Positions 17,461-26,705 are shown, numbered from the stretch's first letter. The stretch: 64,000 nucleotides of DNA from Nostoc sp. NIES-4103 (GCF_002368335.1 NZ_AP018288.1:4142397-4206396); one strand, 5' to 3'. The notes: generated from the letters alone by a model not told the origin. Translations and numbers: made by a program.

Positions 17461-17907
17461 TTATTTCCCTGCTTCAGATTTTTTGTGTTGCGAAATCGAG
17501 AGAGAATAGCTGTATTGCCGTTGAGATAATTCGCCCACATACAGCAAGTATTTTCCTGCTTGCCAGTAACCGGACATTTCTGGCTTGCTTTGAGAGTAAC
17601 GATCTGCTAGTACACAAAATCTCCCTCCTGGGCCATCAATCAATAGCGTCGGTTGTCCGGGACTATCTACAGTTAATCGCAAGTAAGGTAGTGGCTCACT
17701 CAGTTGGATAACTTGATTGGGTGCAGCAGCAATATTGCCGCAATCACTTTGAACAGTTCCCCCAGATTTGCCATTCAAAACTAGCGGATCTGACTGTAAT
17801 TTAGGAGTAATTTGGATCGATGGTACTTCGGCCAAAATAGGTTGCAAAAGCGCCAAACTTATCGCCAAAGCCGCGGGAACAAATGTCAATAGTATACGCG
17901 TCTTCAT
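17461..17907 (-). CDS. Exported hypothetical protein
   Basis: 148 residues. The N-terminus has a Sec signal peptide (MKTRILLTFVPAALAISLALLQPILA, probable cleavage after ILA near residue 26). The mature part is beta-rich and has two cysteines (in QSDCGN and RFCVLAD) that could pair in the periplasm. YWQAGKYLLYVGELSQRQYSYSLSIS resembles the strand-rich end of small cyanobacterial periplasmic proteins, but I cannot name the family. It is convergent with the Rrf2 gene across repeat DNA. Confidence 0.7.
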   Translation of the reverse strand: MKTRILLTFVPAALAISLALLQPILAEVPSIQITPKLQSDPLVLNGKSGGTVQSDCGNIAAAPNQVIQLSEPLPYLRLTVDSPGQPTLLIDGPGGRFCVLADRYSQSKPEMSGYWQAGKYLLYVGELSQRQYSYSLSISQHKKSEAGK

Positions 17908-18074
17908 ATCAATTAATGCTCCCGACTATTTCTAGAGCGATATTGAGTAAATAGTCTGAGTTAAAAGACGAGGGCTATCCGTCTAAGTTCCTGAGCGTGG
18001 GGTATAAATTTTTATAAAAAAAATAATAACTATATAACGAAAAACAAAAACTCTACCCGGAAGTGGATGCAGTT

Positions 18075-18205
18075 TTTAGGAATAGGGAATAGGGAATAGG
18101 GGATGGGGCATTGGGAATTGGGAATTGGGAATGGAGGCAGAGGTTATTCTTTTGTGTCCCCCTATCCCCTTATCCCCCCATCTCCCCTGCTCCCCTGCTG
18201 TCTAT
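18075..18205. repeat. AATAGGG / GGGAATT and CCCCTAT tandem repeats
   Basis: The gap 17908-18409 contains GGAATAGGGAATAGG and TTGGGAATTGGGAAT units (18075-18130), then CCCCCTATCCCC / CTCCCCTGCTCCCC units (18155-18200). Apart from this it is AT-rich, with no supported gene; it probably holds the divergent promoters for the flanking genes. Confidence 0.7.
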
Positions 18206-18409
18206 GTGTATCAACGTTGATTAATGTAAATTCATTCTTTCCCCACACCCCACACCCTGTTTTCATACAACAAGAGAAAAAATGATTTTGATCTAGCAAT
18301 GAAGGCCTTGCTCACACAGACATTAGCTAAAATCACTAAACAAGCACCAAAAAAGGGATTTAGTTAGTCTGTTGTTAAATAAATGTCCTAGTTGAGGTAG
18401 AAAAGATTC

Positions 18410-18748
18410 ATGAATTCTCAACCTGATGAAGACTTGCAGCGTCGCCTCCAAAAGCTAGAGGCGCAGATTAATTCCTCCTCTGGAGAGGTTGAACAATCAC
18501 AACAACCAAAAAACACATCTGGGTTCAGCTTTACCAACTTGAAAGCATACTTTATGCGATCGCAGCTTTGGTTTAACAACTTGTCTGGAATCAGCAAGGT
18601 GATATTTTCGGCTGTGGCGGTGCTTTTAGGGTTGGCGATAGTGCAAGCAGTGCTAAAACTTGTTGCATCGGCAATTAGTCTGGCAGTGTTGGCATTGTTG
18701 GTGTATGTTGGATACAAAATTTTTGTAGCTGGTAGCTTTCGCGCATAA
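18410..18748 (+). CDS. Small membrane protein, function unknown
   Basis: 112 residues. A polar, Gln/Ser-rich N-terminal half with a short heptad-like stretch (DEDLQRRLQKLEAQI) is followed by two closely spaced hydrophobic segments, ISKVIFSAVAVLLGLAIVQAVL and ASAISLAVLALLVYVGYKIFVAG, at about 62-83 and 86-108. It is probably an inner or thylakoid membrane hairpin protein. It stands 63 bases upstream of the RDD-pentapeptide gene on the same strand, so the two may be co-expressed. Family not recognised. Confidence 0.75.
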   Translation: MNSQPDEDLQRRLQKLEAQINSSSGEVEQSQQPKNTSGFSFTNLKAYFMRSQLWFNNLSGISKVIFSAVAVLLGLAIVQAVLKLVASAISLAVLALLVYVGYKIFVAGSFRA

Positions 18749-18811
18749 GCAATAGTCTATGTTAACTGCGCCAAAAGCGGCGTCAATATTAAAGTCAAAG
18801 GGAATTATGCA

Positions 18812-20977
18812 ATGGCGACCCCAACTGTGAGGAGAAACAATAAATCAAGACAAGCACAAGACCCCCAAAAAGCTAGTTCGCTGCCATTCGTAACCAGGCG
18901 CTTAGGTGCTTGGGCAGCGGAAATCACACTGGTGGTTGCCAGTGGCTTGGTTCCCTACGGGCTTGGTGCGTACATTAATACTAGAAGCGATTTCGACCGA
19001 GTGCCGCTCAACCCGATACTGGTAGTCACAGAAAGAGCGATCGCTCGACCTTTAGCTCTGCCTGTAAGTTATGGTATCCGTAACGTTGCATGGCCAACTA
19101 ATTTTTTGTGGACAGTAGCTTTGTTAGCGCCTGTAACCCTCTCATGGTGGCAATTATATTTACTAGGTAAAACTGGTAGTACTATTCCTAAACGGTGGTT
19201 GGGTATACGGGTTGTGAATGAGCAAGGCACAGCACCAGGTTTGCCCGCTGTGATTGCACGGGAAGCAATCGGACGATGGACTGTGCCTACATCCATCGCC
19301 TATATTCTTTGGCGTTATAGCTTTGCCTTTCCCAATTTGGGATTATTCACATTTTTAGCTGTGTTGATGTTGTTAGGAGAGGCGTTGGCTTTGCCTTCGC
19401 GCCGCGGGCGTCGCGCACTGCACGATTGGGTAGCTGGTACTTACACCATAGACTCTACTCGCCCCATACCAAACTCACTGGCAGCGAACAAAGGGCAAGG
19501 TTCCTCTGTCAAGGTTAATGAAGTTAATCAGGAACCAGAACAAACAAAAAGCCCTGTCATGGCAATGACGGCAGAAACTACAAGTTTAGCCCTGTTGTGG
19601 CGGCGGATGCAGCAAAATCCCAGCTTGACACTGTTTGTTGTAGCACTGACAAGTATGACTGCTGTGCTAGCCACTTTAATAGCCACTCAAGTTTATATCC
19701 AAACTCAGCAAAGCCAGAGTCAAAATAAACAAATCAACAGTCAAAAGTTTCTCGCACTCGTCGACCAATTGAGTCCTGACTCTGGTGCCACCGAGGCAGA
19801 ACGCCAGAGTGTAATTTTGGCAATGGGTGGTCTTAACGACTCCCAGTCCATCCAATACCTTGCGGATCTCTTGGTTAGTGAAACTAACCCCATCCTCTTA
19901 AATACAGTGCAGCAAGCTTTAGTAACTATTGGCCCTAAAGCTATTTCTGAATTAAAAAACAAAAACCAGTTTCTTGCTAGCGAACTGGCATCTGTGAACG
20001 CCAATTTACCACAAGAGCGGGAGTTACGGCAAAAGCGCTTACAAATCAACCAGCAAACAATTAACAAGATTCTCACAGTTTACAGTGGTAAGATTCAGGA
20101 TCTTGATCTCAGCCGCACCCAATTAGGTCAAAGCAGTAGTTTGGGAAGTCCGTTTTTCAACTTGGTGCTAGACACCGTTGATGTATCAGGAATTAAATTC
20201 AAACAAGCAAATCTCAACCAAGCCAGTTTTAAAGGCAGCCGCTTTCGGGGAGTTGGTGAGGATGGACGCTGGGATACTTTTGACGATGCGATCGCAGATT
20301 TAAGCCAAGCTCAAATGAAGCAAGTTAATTTCACAGATGCTAACTTAAGTCGTGTGACGATGACTGGTAGTGATTTAAGCCGCGCCACCCTCAACAGGGC
20401 TAATTTATCTCATGCACGTTTAGTTGGTGCTAACCTCAGCAGCACTCAACTAGTAGGAGCAGATTTGCGATTTGCAGTTTTAGAAAATGCTAGCCTAACT
20501 GGGGCAGATTTAGGTGATGCCAAATTAAACGAAGCTAATTTGTATGCTGCTCGTTTAGGTCGCGTCATCGCCATAGGAACTCAATTGTCATCAGCCAACT
20601 TAACCAAAACCGATTGGCAAGCATCAGACTTATCCGGGGCTGATTTAGAACGTGCTAATCTCAGCAATGCTAACCTGAGTGCCACTCGTATGACTGGTGC
20701 TATTTTGCGTTCTGCACAGTTGGTAAACGCCAACTTGCGGAATGCTGACCTGAGTCTAGTAGATTTGCGAGGGGCAAATCTTGCAGGTGCGGATTTTCAG
20801 GGAACAATTATCGCTCCTGCCACAGAAGATCCCGCAGATCAATTTGTGCAAAAGCCAGACCTAGGTTCAGTATCTGCTGTGGTAGAAGGCGTTGATTTTT
20901 CTCAAGCCAAGAATTTAGATGCCAAGCAACTAGCTTACATTTGTACCAAAGGAGGCATTCATCCTCGTTGTCCGTAG
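18812..20977 (+). CDS. RDD-domain membrane protein with pentapeptide repeats
   Basis: 721 residues. An N-terminal RDD-type membrane domain (about 25-220; VTRRLGAWAAEITLV, KTGSTIPKRWLGIRVV, GRRALHDWVAGTYTI) is followed by a further membrane helix near 275-297, a helical HEAT-like part about 310-410, and right-handed beta-helix pentapeptide repeats from about 420 to 680 (ANLNQASFKGS, ADLSQAQMKQVNF and many A(D/N)L units). The C-terminus, KQLAYICTKGGIHPRCP, is often seen in cyanobacterial pentapeptide proteins. A weak ribosome site AAAGGGA precedes ATG 18812. The beta-helix is likely soluble and may mediate protein contacts. The biochemical role is unknown. Confidence 0.88.
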   Translation: MATPTVRRNNKSRQAQDPQKASSLPFVTRRLGAWAAEITLVVASGLVPYGLGAYINTRSDFDRVPLNPILVVTERAIARPLALPVSYGIRNVAWPTNFLWTVALLAPVTLSWWQLYLLGKTGSTIPKRWLGIRVVNEQGTAPGLPAVIAREAIGRWTVPTSIAYILWRYSFAFPNLGLFTFLAVLMLLGEALALPSRRGRRALHDWVAGTYTIDSTRPIPNSLAANKGQGSSVKVNEVNQEPEQTKSPVMAMTAETTSLALLWRRMQQNPSLTLFVVALTSMTAVLATLIATQVYIQTQQSQSQNKQINSQKFLALVDQLSPDSGATEAERQSVILAMGGLNDSQSIQYLADLLVSETNPILLNTVQQALVTIGPKAISELKNKNQFLASELASVNANLPQERELRQKRLQINQQTINKILTVYSGKIQDLDLSRTQLGQSSSLGSPFFNLVLDTVDVSGIKFKQANLNQASFKGSRFRGVGEDGRWDTFDDAIADLSQAQMKQVNFTDANLSRVTMTGSDLSRATLNRANLSHARLVGANLSSTQLVGADLRFAVLENASLTGADLGDAKLNEANLYAARLGRVIAIGTQLSSANLTKTDWQASDLSGADLERANLSNANLSATRMTGAILRSAQLVNANLRNADLSLVDLRGANLAGADFQGTIIAPATEDPADQFVQKPDLGSVSAVVEGVDFSQAKNLDAKQLAYICTKGGIHPRCP

Positions 20978-21095
20978 GGGAGATGGGGAGCAGGGGAGCA
21001 GGGGAGCAGGGGAGAAGGGGAGCACAGGAGAAATAAATAATGCACTATTCCCAATTCCCAATTCCCCATTCCCAATTCCCAATTACCGATTACCG
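20978..21095. repeat. GGGGAGCA and CCCAATT tandem repeats
   Basis: GGGAGCAGGGGAGCAGG units follow the stop codon (20980-21025), then ATTCCCA/ATTCCCC units (21045-21085) and ATTACCG units. The G-rich then C-rich order matches the insertion inside the kinase gene at 6942. Confidence 0.75.
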
Positions 21096-21168
21096 ATGAC
21101 CAGTAACAGCGATAACATAGGTATTCAAGCGAACCTTTAAAATCCAAAATGGTGTGAGGAGTCGGGTA

Positions 21169-21663
21169 ATGAAGCATATTCCATATTTGGTTTCAGCGTT
21201 GGGGGCTGGTTCAGTTTTGAGTCTGGTTCTGTGTACTCAACCAGCACAAGCTCAAGTGGCATATGGTAGTTATGTTGGTATAGGGCCGACTGTGGGTTTG
21301 ACTGATGGTGTCCAGCTTGGGGGCGTTCTAGCCTTCCGCTACAAGCTGCTGGAATCACCGATTTCTTTCCGTGCCCAAGCTTTAATTGGTAATAATACAG
21401 CAGTTGTACCTACAGTTTCTTACGACGTGCCCCTAAATTGGCAAACTGATGCCTACTTGGGAGCGGGTTTAGTGTTGGCTGGTGGTGGTGATTCTTCTCC
21501 TGTGGGTGACAAAATTAGTTTTGCCTTACAACCAGGAATTGATTACGTTATTCCTAATAGTAATACTGTGCTTTTTGGCAACGCAATTATTGCTTTTGAT
21601 GCTTACCGTGATAGCGGCGGTACGGCTGTATCTGTGCAAGGTGGTGTTGGTTTGCGCTTTTAA
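21169..21663 (+). CDS. Exported beta-rich (outer-membrane-like) protein
   Basis: 164 residues from ATG 21169, chosen because GAGGAG at 21156-21161 lies 7 bases upstream; an upstream in-frame GTG (21154) overlaps that site. A signal peptide (MKHIPYLVSALGAGSVLSLVLCTQPAQAQ, cleavage after AQA) leads into about 140 residues of alternating hydrophobic/polar strands with Gly turns, ending in VQGGVGLRF, a terminal aromatic typical of outer-membrane beta-barrels. It is short for a porin and could be a small eight-stranded barrel. Substrate and role unknown. Confidence 0.75.
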   Translation: MKHIPYLVSALGAGSVLSLVLCTQPAQAQVAYGSYVGIGPTVGLTDGVQLGGVLAFRYKLLESPISFRAQALIGNNTAVVPTVSYDVPLNWQTDAYLGAGLVLAGGGDSSPVGDKISFALQPGIDYVIPNSNTVLFGNAIIAFDAYRDSGGTAVSVQGGVGLRF

Positions 21664-21897
21664 TTTTGGATTTTGCGAAAAGTTGAGTCCGTGCGTTGGA
21701 CGGGTTTCCCGGCAGCCGCGCAACTGGCGTTGCGTGCGGGGTTCCCCCCGCCCTTGCAAACTTTTCAAGACGGATTTTGCGGAAAGTCTGATTAGAACAA
21801 GCCTCTGAACAGTAATTCATAGCTTTAATGATTGCTTGCTCGGTATTAGTTCTAGCTCTGAGCAAGATGACGAAGAGTCACAATAAGATTGAATCAA

Positions 21898-21934
21898 AAA
21901 TATTATTCGCGATAGTGACTCGCGAATAATATTT
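21898..21934. other. Perfect 15-bp stem-loop
   Basis: AAATATTATTCGCGA (21898-21912), loop TAGTGAC, TCGCGAATAATATTT (21920-21934). It is an exact inverted repeat about 235 bases after the gene ending at 21663. It may be a bidirectional terminator or a recombination site; there is no long T-run. A further inverted pair, ATATCATTGC / GCAATGATAT, lies at 22036-22045 and 22068-22077. Confidence 0.6.
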
Positions 21935-22103
21935 CTACGTTTATTTTTGCAAATCTGGGATCTTCCCTTATCTTTTACCTGAACTTGGTAAGTTAAAACA
22001 CATTAAACAAGCACAGGAATTATGCAACTGAATATATATCATTGCAACCGAAGCGTAGTGTAGGAAAGCAATGATATTTGTTCGTCAAAATGCGTAAGTC
22101 CTA

Positions 22104-22371
22104 AGAGGATGTTTAAAAAGTATTATTTTTAACAACAAAAGCTTCCGAACCTAACCCCCCTCCCCTGCCTTCCCAAGGAGGGAATGGGGGTTTCAAAGCC
22201 TCTCTCCGCTTCGGGGAGCCAGTGCGGTGAGGCAGTACGGTCTTGGGGTCTCCCCAAGTGGAGTAACTGCCGAACCCGTAAGGGTCTTGGGGGTCTCCCC
22301 CATGAGCAACTGGCGTTGAGAGGTTTGGAGAGGGGTTTTAAGTATACTTTACGACTTGACAAACATCCTCT
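22104..22371. mobile_element. MITE-like element C, copy 1
   Basis: 268 bases bounded by AGAGGATGTTT and AAACATCCTCT. The interior has CCTAACCCCCCTCCCCTGC, AAGCCTCTCTCC, and units GGAGCCAGTGCGGTGAGGC and AACTGGCGTTG. A second copy with the same termini and similar interior lies at 60775-60997. No transposase. The remainder of the gap 21664-22423 has only the hairpins noted above and a GCGTTGGACGGGTTTCCCGGC repeat near 21693. Confidence 0.7.
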
Positions 22372-22423
22372 AAAGCATAATCAATCACAAGGTTCAATAT
22401 TTGAGTAGTGAGTTCTGAAAATT

Positions 22424-22999
22424 TTATAATGGTGATGCTGGCCCAATAGTCAGTGTCTGAGGGCCTGTAATGAACGAGATACCCTGAGTAGAACAAGCGT
22501 CAATATCCGTTGTTGCCAGGGTAATGGTTCTGGTTACCGATCTATTTTGGAACACACCACTATTGACGGTTCCGTAAGATACTAGGATAACATTACCTCC
22601 AACCACATTGCTCTGTGTCGTGGTGTATCGCACTAGGCTAGTTTGATTAGTGGGGGCCCAAGTGTACGTAATTTCATAGGTTGGGAAAAACCCGATATTG
22701 GTACAGGAGTTCGGAGCTGTAAACGAAAAGCTGTAAGTTCCTGATGTAATTCCTTGAGCATTTACGCATCCACCCACAGAACCTGCTATGGTTAAGGTAG
22801 TATTTTGCACTTGGTTTGTGACCGGTGGATTGTAAAGAACTGTCTCTGTCCCCAATGGGCAAATTGTCAAGGGAATAAGCTGAGCCTGAACAATTGATTT
22901 AGTTCCAATGAAATCAACACCTATGGTTGCAGCCGTAATGGCACAGGCAAAAGCTGACAATTGGCAAAGCTTAGCAAAATGCTTAACTGGAAGTATCAT
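22424..22999 (-). CDS. Exported hypothetical protein, Thr/Ser/Cys-rich
   Basis: 191 residues. The signal-like N-terminus MILPVKHFAKLCQLSAFACAITAATIGVDFIGTKSIVQA ends in a plausible AQ cleavage site near residue 40. The mature part is rich in Thr, Ser and Asn, contains several cysteines (ICPLG, GGCVN, NSCTN, DACST) that could form two disulfides, and looks beta-sandwich-like. There is no recognisable family and no visible partner. GATACTTCC near the start gives a weak upstream site. It is probably an extracellular or periplasmic protein. Confidence 0.65.
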   Translation of the reverse strand: MILPVKHFAKLCQLSAFACAITAATIGVDFIGTKSIVQAQLIPLTICPLGTETVLYNPPVTNQVQNTTLTIAGSVGGCVNAQGITSGTYSFSFTAPNSCTNIGFFPTYEITYTWAPTNQTSLVRYTTTQSNVVGGNVILVSYGTVNSGVFQNRSVTRTITLATTDIDACSTQGISFITGPQTLTIGPASPL

Positions 23000-23186
23000 C
23001 GATACCTTTCCTTGTTGGTAGATGTACGTGAGAGATTACAGAATGATGACGATGCTTGAGAAAATCTACTATAGAGAATACAGCAGATTGGCTGTTATAT
23101 AACAAATTATTGCTTGATTTCAGATCTGATTCTGAAAGAAAATCTAATTACCAATGCCCCATCCCCCCATTGTGCCTGTTTCCCTT

Positions 23187-23219
23187 GCGATCGCGAAACC
23201 ATTGGAGACGTGTCTGAAT
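23187..23219 (-). pseudogene. Remnant of the 3' end of an APH-type phosphotransferase gene (possible att site)
   Basis: Of 33 bases, 31 match 42122-42154, the 3' end of the intact phosphotransferase gene, in the same orientation. Read on the - strand it encodes IQTRLQWFRDR, as in the intact protein. The rest of the gap 23000-23319 holds only a 10-bp stem-loop TTGGGGCGTA / TACGCCCCAA at 23239-23264 and a CCCCATCCCCCCAT stretch. Confidence 0.55.
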
Positions 23220-23319
23220 TTTGACTGAGATACATGGATTGGGGCGTACAACTATACGCCCCAAATAGCTGATTTATATCTTGCAAATATTTTTGGAATT
23301 ACTATGAACTGTATTTGCT

Positions 23320-26007
23320 CTATGGTTTGCTATTTCTTTTTGTAAAATATTGCTGATATAATTTACAGCTTGGTATCACTTTATCTTTTAACTGTTTGAT
23401 CAGTCCCATACTGCTGAGTTTATAAGTCATGCTCGGATCTAATGATATGGGTTGTTGAGCATTGATCACAAGGTTTAACGCTTTTGTTAATTCAGGTTGT
23501 TCTTGCAATGTTGCTTGATGACGCTGCAAATGATGGGAATAAATTCCGCTTGATGTCGCTGCGGTATCGAGGAATTGAGCAAAAGTAATTTCCCCTCGAC
23601 TGAGATGATAAATAGCCATATGTACCAATGCTGGATGTCCTTCTACCATAGCCATAAGTTCTGTTGCTTCTTGACTATCAGTCCAGTTGAGTCCATAGCG
23701 TTGAGCTAACTGTTCTACCTGCTCTAGATTGAAGTTGCTTAATTCTATTGGCAATCCTACATTAAATGGAGATTGCTTTAACTGGAGAGGTACATAAATT
23801 TCAGTTGAGTGAACTATAATCAGCCGTAACTTTTGCCAAATTGGTTCTCTTTTAGCTTCCTCATACCACGAACGAAACAGAGGTAAGACATCTTTTGCTA
23901 CCAACGGATGTTCAAAAATATATTGAACTTCATCTAAGGATAAAACCAAAGGCGTATCAATTTGCTTTAATATATGGTTACGAAAATAGAGAGAACAACT
24001 AATTTTACTGCCGATATCTTCATCCCAATAATCATCTAGTTTTGCTTCTAGCTGGAGTTGACGAGTAACGTTAGCACAAAGCCAGCGCAAAAAACGATTC
24101 AAATCGTTCAAAATTACGTCGTCAATTTGTTCTAGATTGAGGTTAACAGTGCGGTAGCCTTGACGGGCTGCATAATCCAAAGTTCTCAGCAGTAAAGAAG
24201 TTTTACCCATCTCTCTAGGTGCTTTGATGCGGACTAAAGCACCAGGTTTTCTAATTTCTTGACAAACTTGCGTTTCCAGGGCAGTTCGTTCTATATAAAA
24301 AGGAGAATCAAGGGGAACTGCACCACTTGGATAAGAGGGAAAATTAACGGAGTTGTCAATATTTTTGCTCGACACAGTACGATAGGGGCTAATGTGGTAT
24401 AAAAAAACGGCTTCTTGGATATCTTTGAGCCTGTGCTGCCCCAAATTCACTGCATTTACCTGTAAGTGATGTTTAACCTGTTCATAGACAGTTTGAGATA
24501 AGCAAATTCCTCCGGGTTCAGCTTGTATGTGGAGTTGTAGCACCAAGTTTACCCCTTTGCCCAAAACATTGTTGTTTCTGAAAAATATCTCTCCCAGATG
24601 AATGCCAATACGATGTAGCAGCCTATCTGGTTGTAGCAAACTAGTAGGGGCGATCGCTAGTGCTTTTTGGATTTCTATGGCACTATCAACTGCTTTTTCA
24701 GCACTTTCAAAGGAGAATAATAATCCATCCTCGAAAATCTTGAGAATTTGACCGCCAAATTGCTGGCAATACTGGCGTATCTGTTGCCATTCTTGCTCTG
24801 AAGTATCCCAATTTTGCTGCTCATTTGCAATGAACATCAGGGTTGAGTTAGTAGTAACTATCTTGGTATTTGCAAGTTGTAGTGCTAGCTTTTTATTTAC
24901 CCAATTCAAATTGAAGACTCTAGCATAAATTGGGTTTTTGACTACTAAATTTCCTTCCTGTTGGGCGACAAGTCCCGATAGTCGCAATTCTAAGTATTCA
25001 GGGGAGTTCTCAGAGGGGATTTTTCCCTGTTGGAGAATCTGCTGATATAGCTGCAATAGTTGTATGCTTTTGGGAGTATTGCGGAGTAGGCGATCGCGTA
25101 TTGTTTTTAAATGCTCTGGTTCATCCTGAGCTTCCCAATTTTTGATAATTTGGTTCTGGACGATTTTCTCAATCCATGGTGGTTCTTCACCCTCTTGAGG
25201 AGGGCACAATTCTGGGTTTTTATGGCAGTAATTGGCAATTAACCAACAGAGTTTTTGAGTGAGAAATGGCTGTCCGTTAGTCCAAGCTAAAACTTCTTTT
25301 AATACTGCTTTTGGATTGCTAAATCTTTCTACAAATCCATTTAATAAAGGTTCGCTTTCTTCCAGTTTAAGTCCTTGTAGTTCAATAGCTCGACCGATAT
25401 TAAAAGGTGTAGAATAGTGTTTGTCTTGAATCAAATCTGAAGGTGCAGCTACTCCCAGCAAAGCAAATGACAGTCGCCTGTAATCTGGCTTCATAGCTCG
25501 ATTTTCATAGCAGTGGCGAATCAGAGCAAAAAATTCGTCTGTGGAAAACTTCAACCCCAGCACATTATCAATTTCATCAATAAAAATCACAATTTTTTGC
25601 TGAATTTGGGTCAATAAAACTGTTTCGATAAATTCATTTAAGCACTGGAGAGGAGATAAGTCATCGCGTTCTTTTAACCAACTGCGCCGATTTATTTTTA
25701 GCTGAAAACCGCTGACTAATTCTTGAATAATCCCGCCATACCATTGGGGAGCGGTAATTTGCTGGCTACCAATGCCGCTTAATTCAATTTCTGCACAGGC
25801 AAATCCTTGAGCTTGCAACTTGTTCATTGTCCGCACTCGCAAACTAGACTTCCCCATCTGTCTAGCGTTGAGGACATAGCAATATTCAAGTGCTAATAAC
25901 CCTTCGTAAAGTTCAGTATCAGCCTGTCGTACCACATAAGTAGGGGCATCTGGGGGGAGACTACCACCTGGTTGATACTGATAGGTGGGGTTGAATTTGG
26001 CAAACAT
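23320..26007 (-). CDS. AAA-like ATPase / cyclase-like / AAA-like ATPase multidomain protein
   Basis: 895 residues. The N-terminal AAA-like domain (about 1-370) opens with GGSLPPDAPTYVVRQAD, has a P-loop NARQMGKSSL and Walker B IVIFIDEID. The middle (about 390-545) resembles a class III adenylate/guanylate cyclase fold (KIFEDGLLFSFESAEKAVDSAIEIQKAL, RIGIHLGEIFF, LGKGVNLVLQL, GGICLSQTVYEQV), but the metal-binding aspartates are not in evident positions, so it may only bind ligand. A second AAA-like domain (about 560-890) has APREMGKTSL and LVLSLDEVQ. Both ATPase modules recur in the genes at 26916 and 28577. It is probably a cytoplasmic STAND-type signalling or conflict protein. ATG at 26007. 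Confidence 0.82.
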   Translation of the reverse strand: MFAKFNPTYQYQPGGSLPPDAPTYVVRQADTELYEGLLALEYCYVLNARQMGKSSLRVRTMNKLQAQGFACAEIELSGIGSQQITAPQWYGGIIQELVSGFQLKINRRSWLKERDDLSPLQCLNEFIETVLLTQIQQKIVIFIDEIDNVLGLKFSTDEFFALIRHCYENRAMKPDYRRLSFALLGVAAPSDLIQDKHYSTPFNIGRAIELQGLKLEESEPLLNGFVERFSNPKAVLKEVLAWTNGQPFLTQKLCWLIANYCHKNPELCPPQEGEEPPWIEKIVQNQIIKNWEAQDEPEHLKTIRDRLLRNTPKSIQLLQLYQQILQQGKIPSENSPEYLELRLSGLVAQQEGNLVVKNPIYARVFNLNWVNKKLALQLANTKIVTTNSTLMFIANEQQNWDTSEQEWQQIRQYCQQFGGQILKIFEDGLLFSFESAEKAVDSAIEIQKALAIAPTSLLQPDRLLHRIGIHLGEIFFRNNNVLGKGVNLVLQLHIQAEPGGICLSQTVYEQVKHHLQVNAVNLGQHRLKDIQEAVFLYHISPYRTVSSKNIDNSVNFPSYPSGAVPLDSPFYIERTALETQVCQEIRKPGALVRIKAPREMGKTSLLLRTLDYAARQGYRTVNLNLEQIDDVILNDLNRFLRWLCANVTRQLQLEAKLDDYWDEDIGSKISCSLYFRNHILKQIDTPLVLSLDEVQYIFEHPLVAKDVLPLFRSWYEEAKREPIWQKLRLIIVHSTEIYVPLQLKQSPFNVGLPIELSNFNLEQVEQLAQRYGLNWTDSQEATELMAMVEGHPALVHMAIYHLSRGEITFAQFLDTAATSSGIYSHHLQRHQATLQEQPELTKALNLVINAQQPISLDPSMTYKLSSMGLIKQLKDKVIPSCKLYQQYFTKRNSKP

Positions 26008-26067
26008 TTGGTATTTTCTCGATGATTCAAATTTTTGGGCGATCGCTTTTTTCCCAGAATAAATAAA

Positions 26068-26451
26068 CTACCATTCAACTTGGACTGAGTAATTAGCAAA
26101 AACAGAATCACAACTAATCAGCACAGCATTTTCTATATTAGCTTGAGCAATCAGTAATCGATCAAAAGGGTCTTTATGATACATGGGAAAACTATCTAAA
26201 GCTAAAATATGACCAACAGTGATTGGTAATATTTCAATATAATTATTTTGTTGAATAATAATAATTTCTGCTAAATTTTTATTTAATGTTAGTTTACCTA
26301 GCTGCTGTTTAATCTGTATTTCCCAGAGACTAACAACACTCAATAATCTGAAATTATCTTTATTCGTTAATAACTCTAATGCTCTTGCAGAAAGTTTTGA
26401 TGGCTGACTATCCCAAAAAATAAAAGTATGCGTATCTAACAGTAATTTCAT
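26068..26451 (-). CDS. PIN-domain toxin (VapC-like)
   Basis: 127 residues from ATG 26451; an upstream in-frame TTG at 26466 is unlikely. The fold is that of PIN ribonucleases, which cut RNA using a cluster of acidic residues: D6 in LLLDTHTFIFW, E44 in SLWEIQIK, D97 in DPFDRLL and D115 in SCDSVF are all present. ATG overlaps the antitoxin stop (ATGA, 26448-26451), the classic coupling of such pairs. DTHTFIFWD...DPFDRLLIAQA places it in the type II PIN subgroup often paired with Phd-like antitoxins. Confidence 0.9.
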   Translation of the reverse strand: MKLLLDTHTFIFWDSQPSKLSARALELLTNKDNFRLLSVVSLWEIQIKQQLGKLTLNKNLAEIIIIQQNNYIEILPITVGHILALDSFPMYHKDPFDRLLIAQANIENAVLISCDSVFANYSVQVEW

Positions 26452-26705
26452 GAATTTTGCAACCAAAATTCATCCGGTAAAGGTTGATCAAAATCATCAC
26501 TCATTACCATTGCCCCTAAATTTAAACCAGGCTGTGGTGTTTTTTCTAATTCACAGATATTGGGTTCAAGAGGATTAATTAGAGTCAATTTAGCAATGGG
26601 AGTATTACCATTAGTAATTACTATTTCTTGATCATTTTGAACTAAATATAGTAATTCCCTAACACTGATTTGTAATTGTTGAATATCTAGTGTTTTGGTT
26701 GACAT
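26448..26705 (-). CDS. Antitoxin, Phd/YefM-like
   Basis: 85 residues. The N-terminal half (MSTKTLDIQQLQISVRELLYLVQNDQEIVITNGNTPIAKLTLI) is the Phd/prevent-host-death DNA-binding fold; the C-terminal tail LNLGAMVMSDDFDQPLPDEFW is the toxin-wrapping segment typical of PIN partners. It precedes and overlaps the toxin by four bases. It presumably represses its own promoter in the 26706-26915 gap, where I see no other gene. Confidence 0.87.
   Translation of the reverse strand: MSTKTLDIQQLQISVRELLYLVQNDQEIVITNGNTPIAKLTLINPLEPNICELEKTPQPGLNLGAMVMSDDFDQPLPDEFWLQNS

Noticed and set aside
23000..23319. Promoter or small gene between the exported protein and the AAA gene
   Set aside because: Only the APH remnant, a stem-loop and a C-rich repeat are supported.
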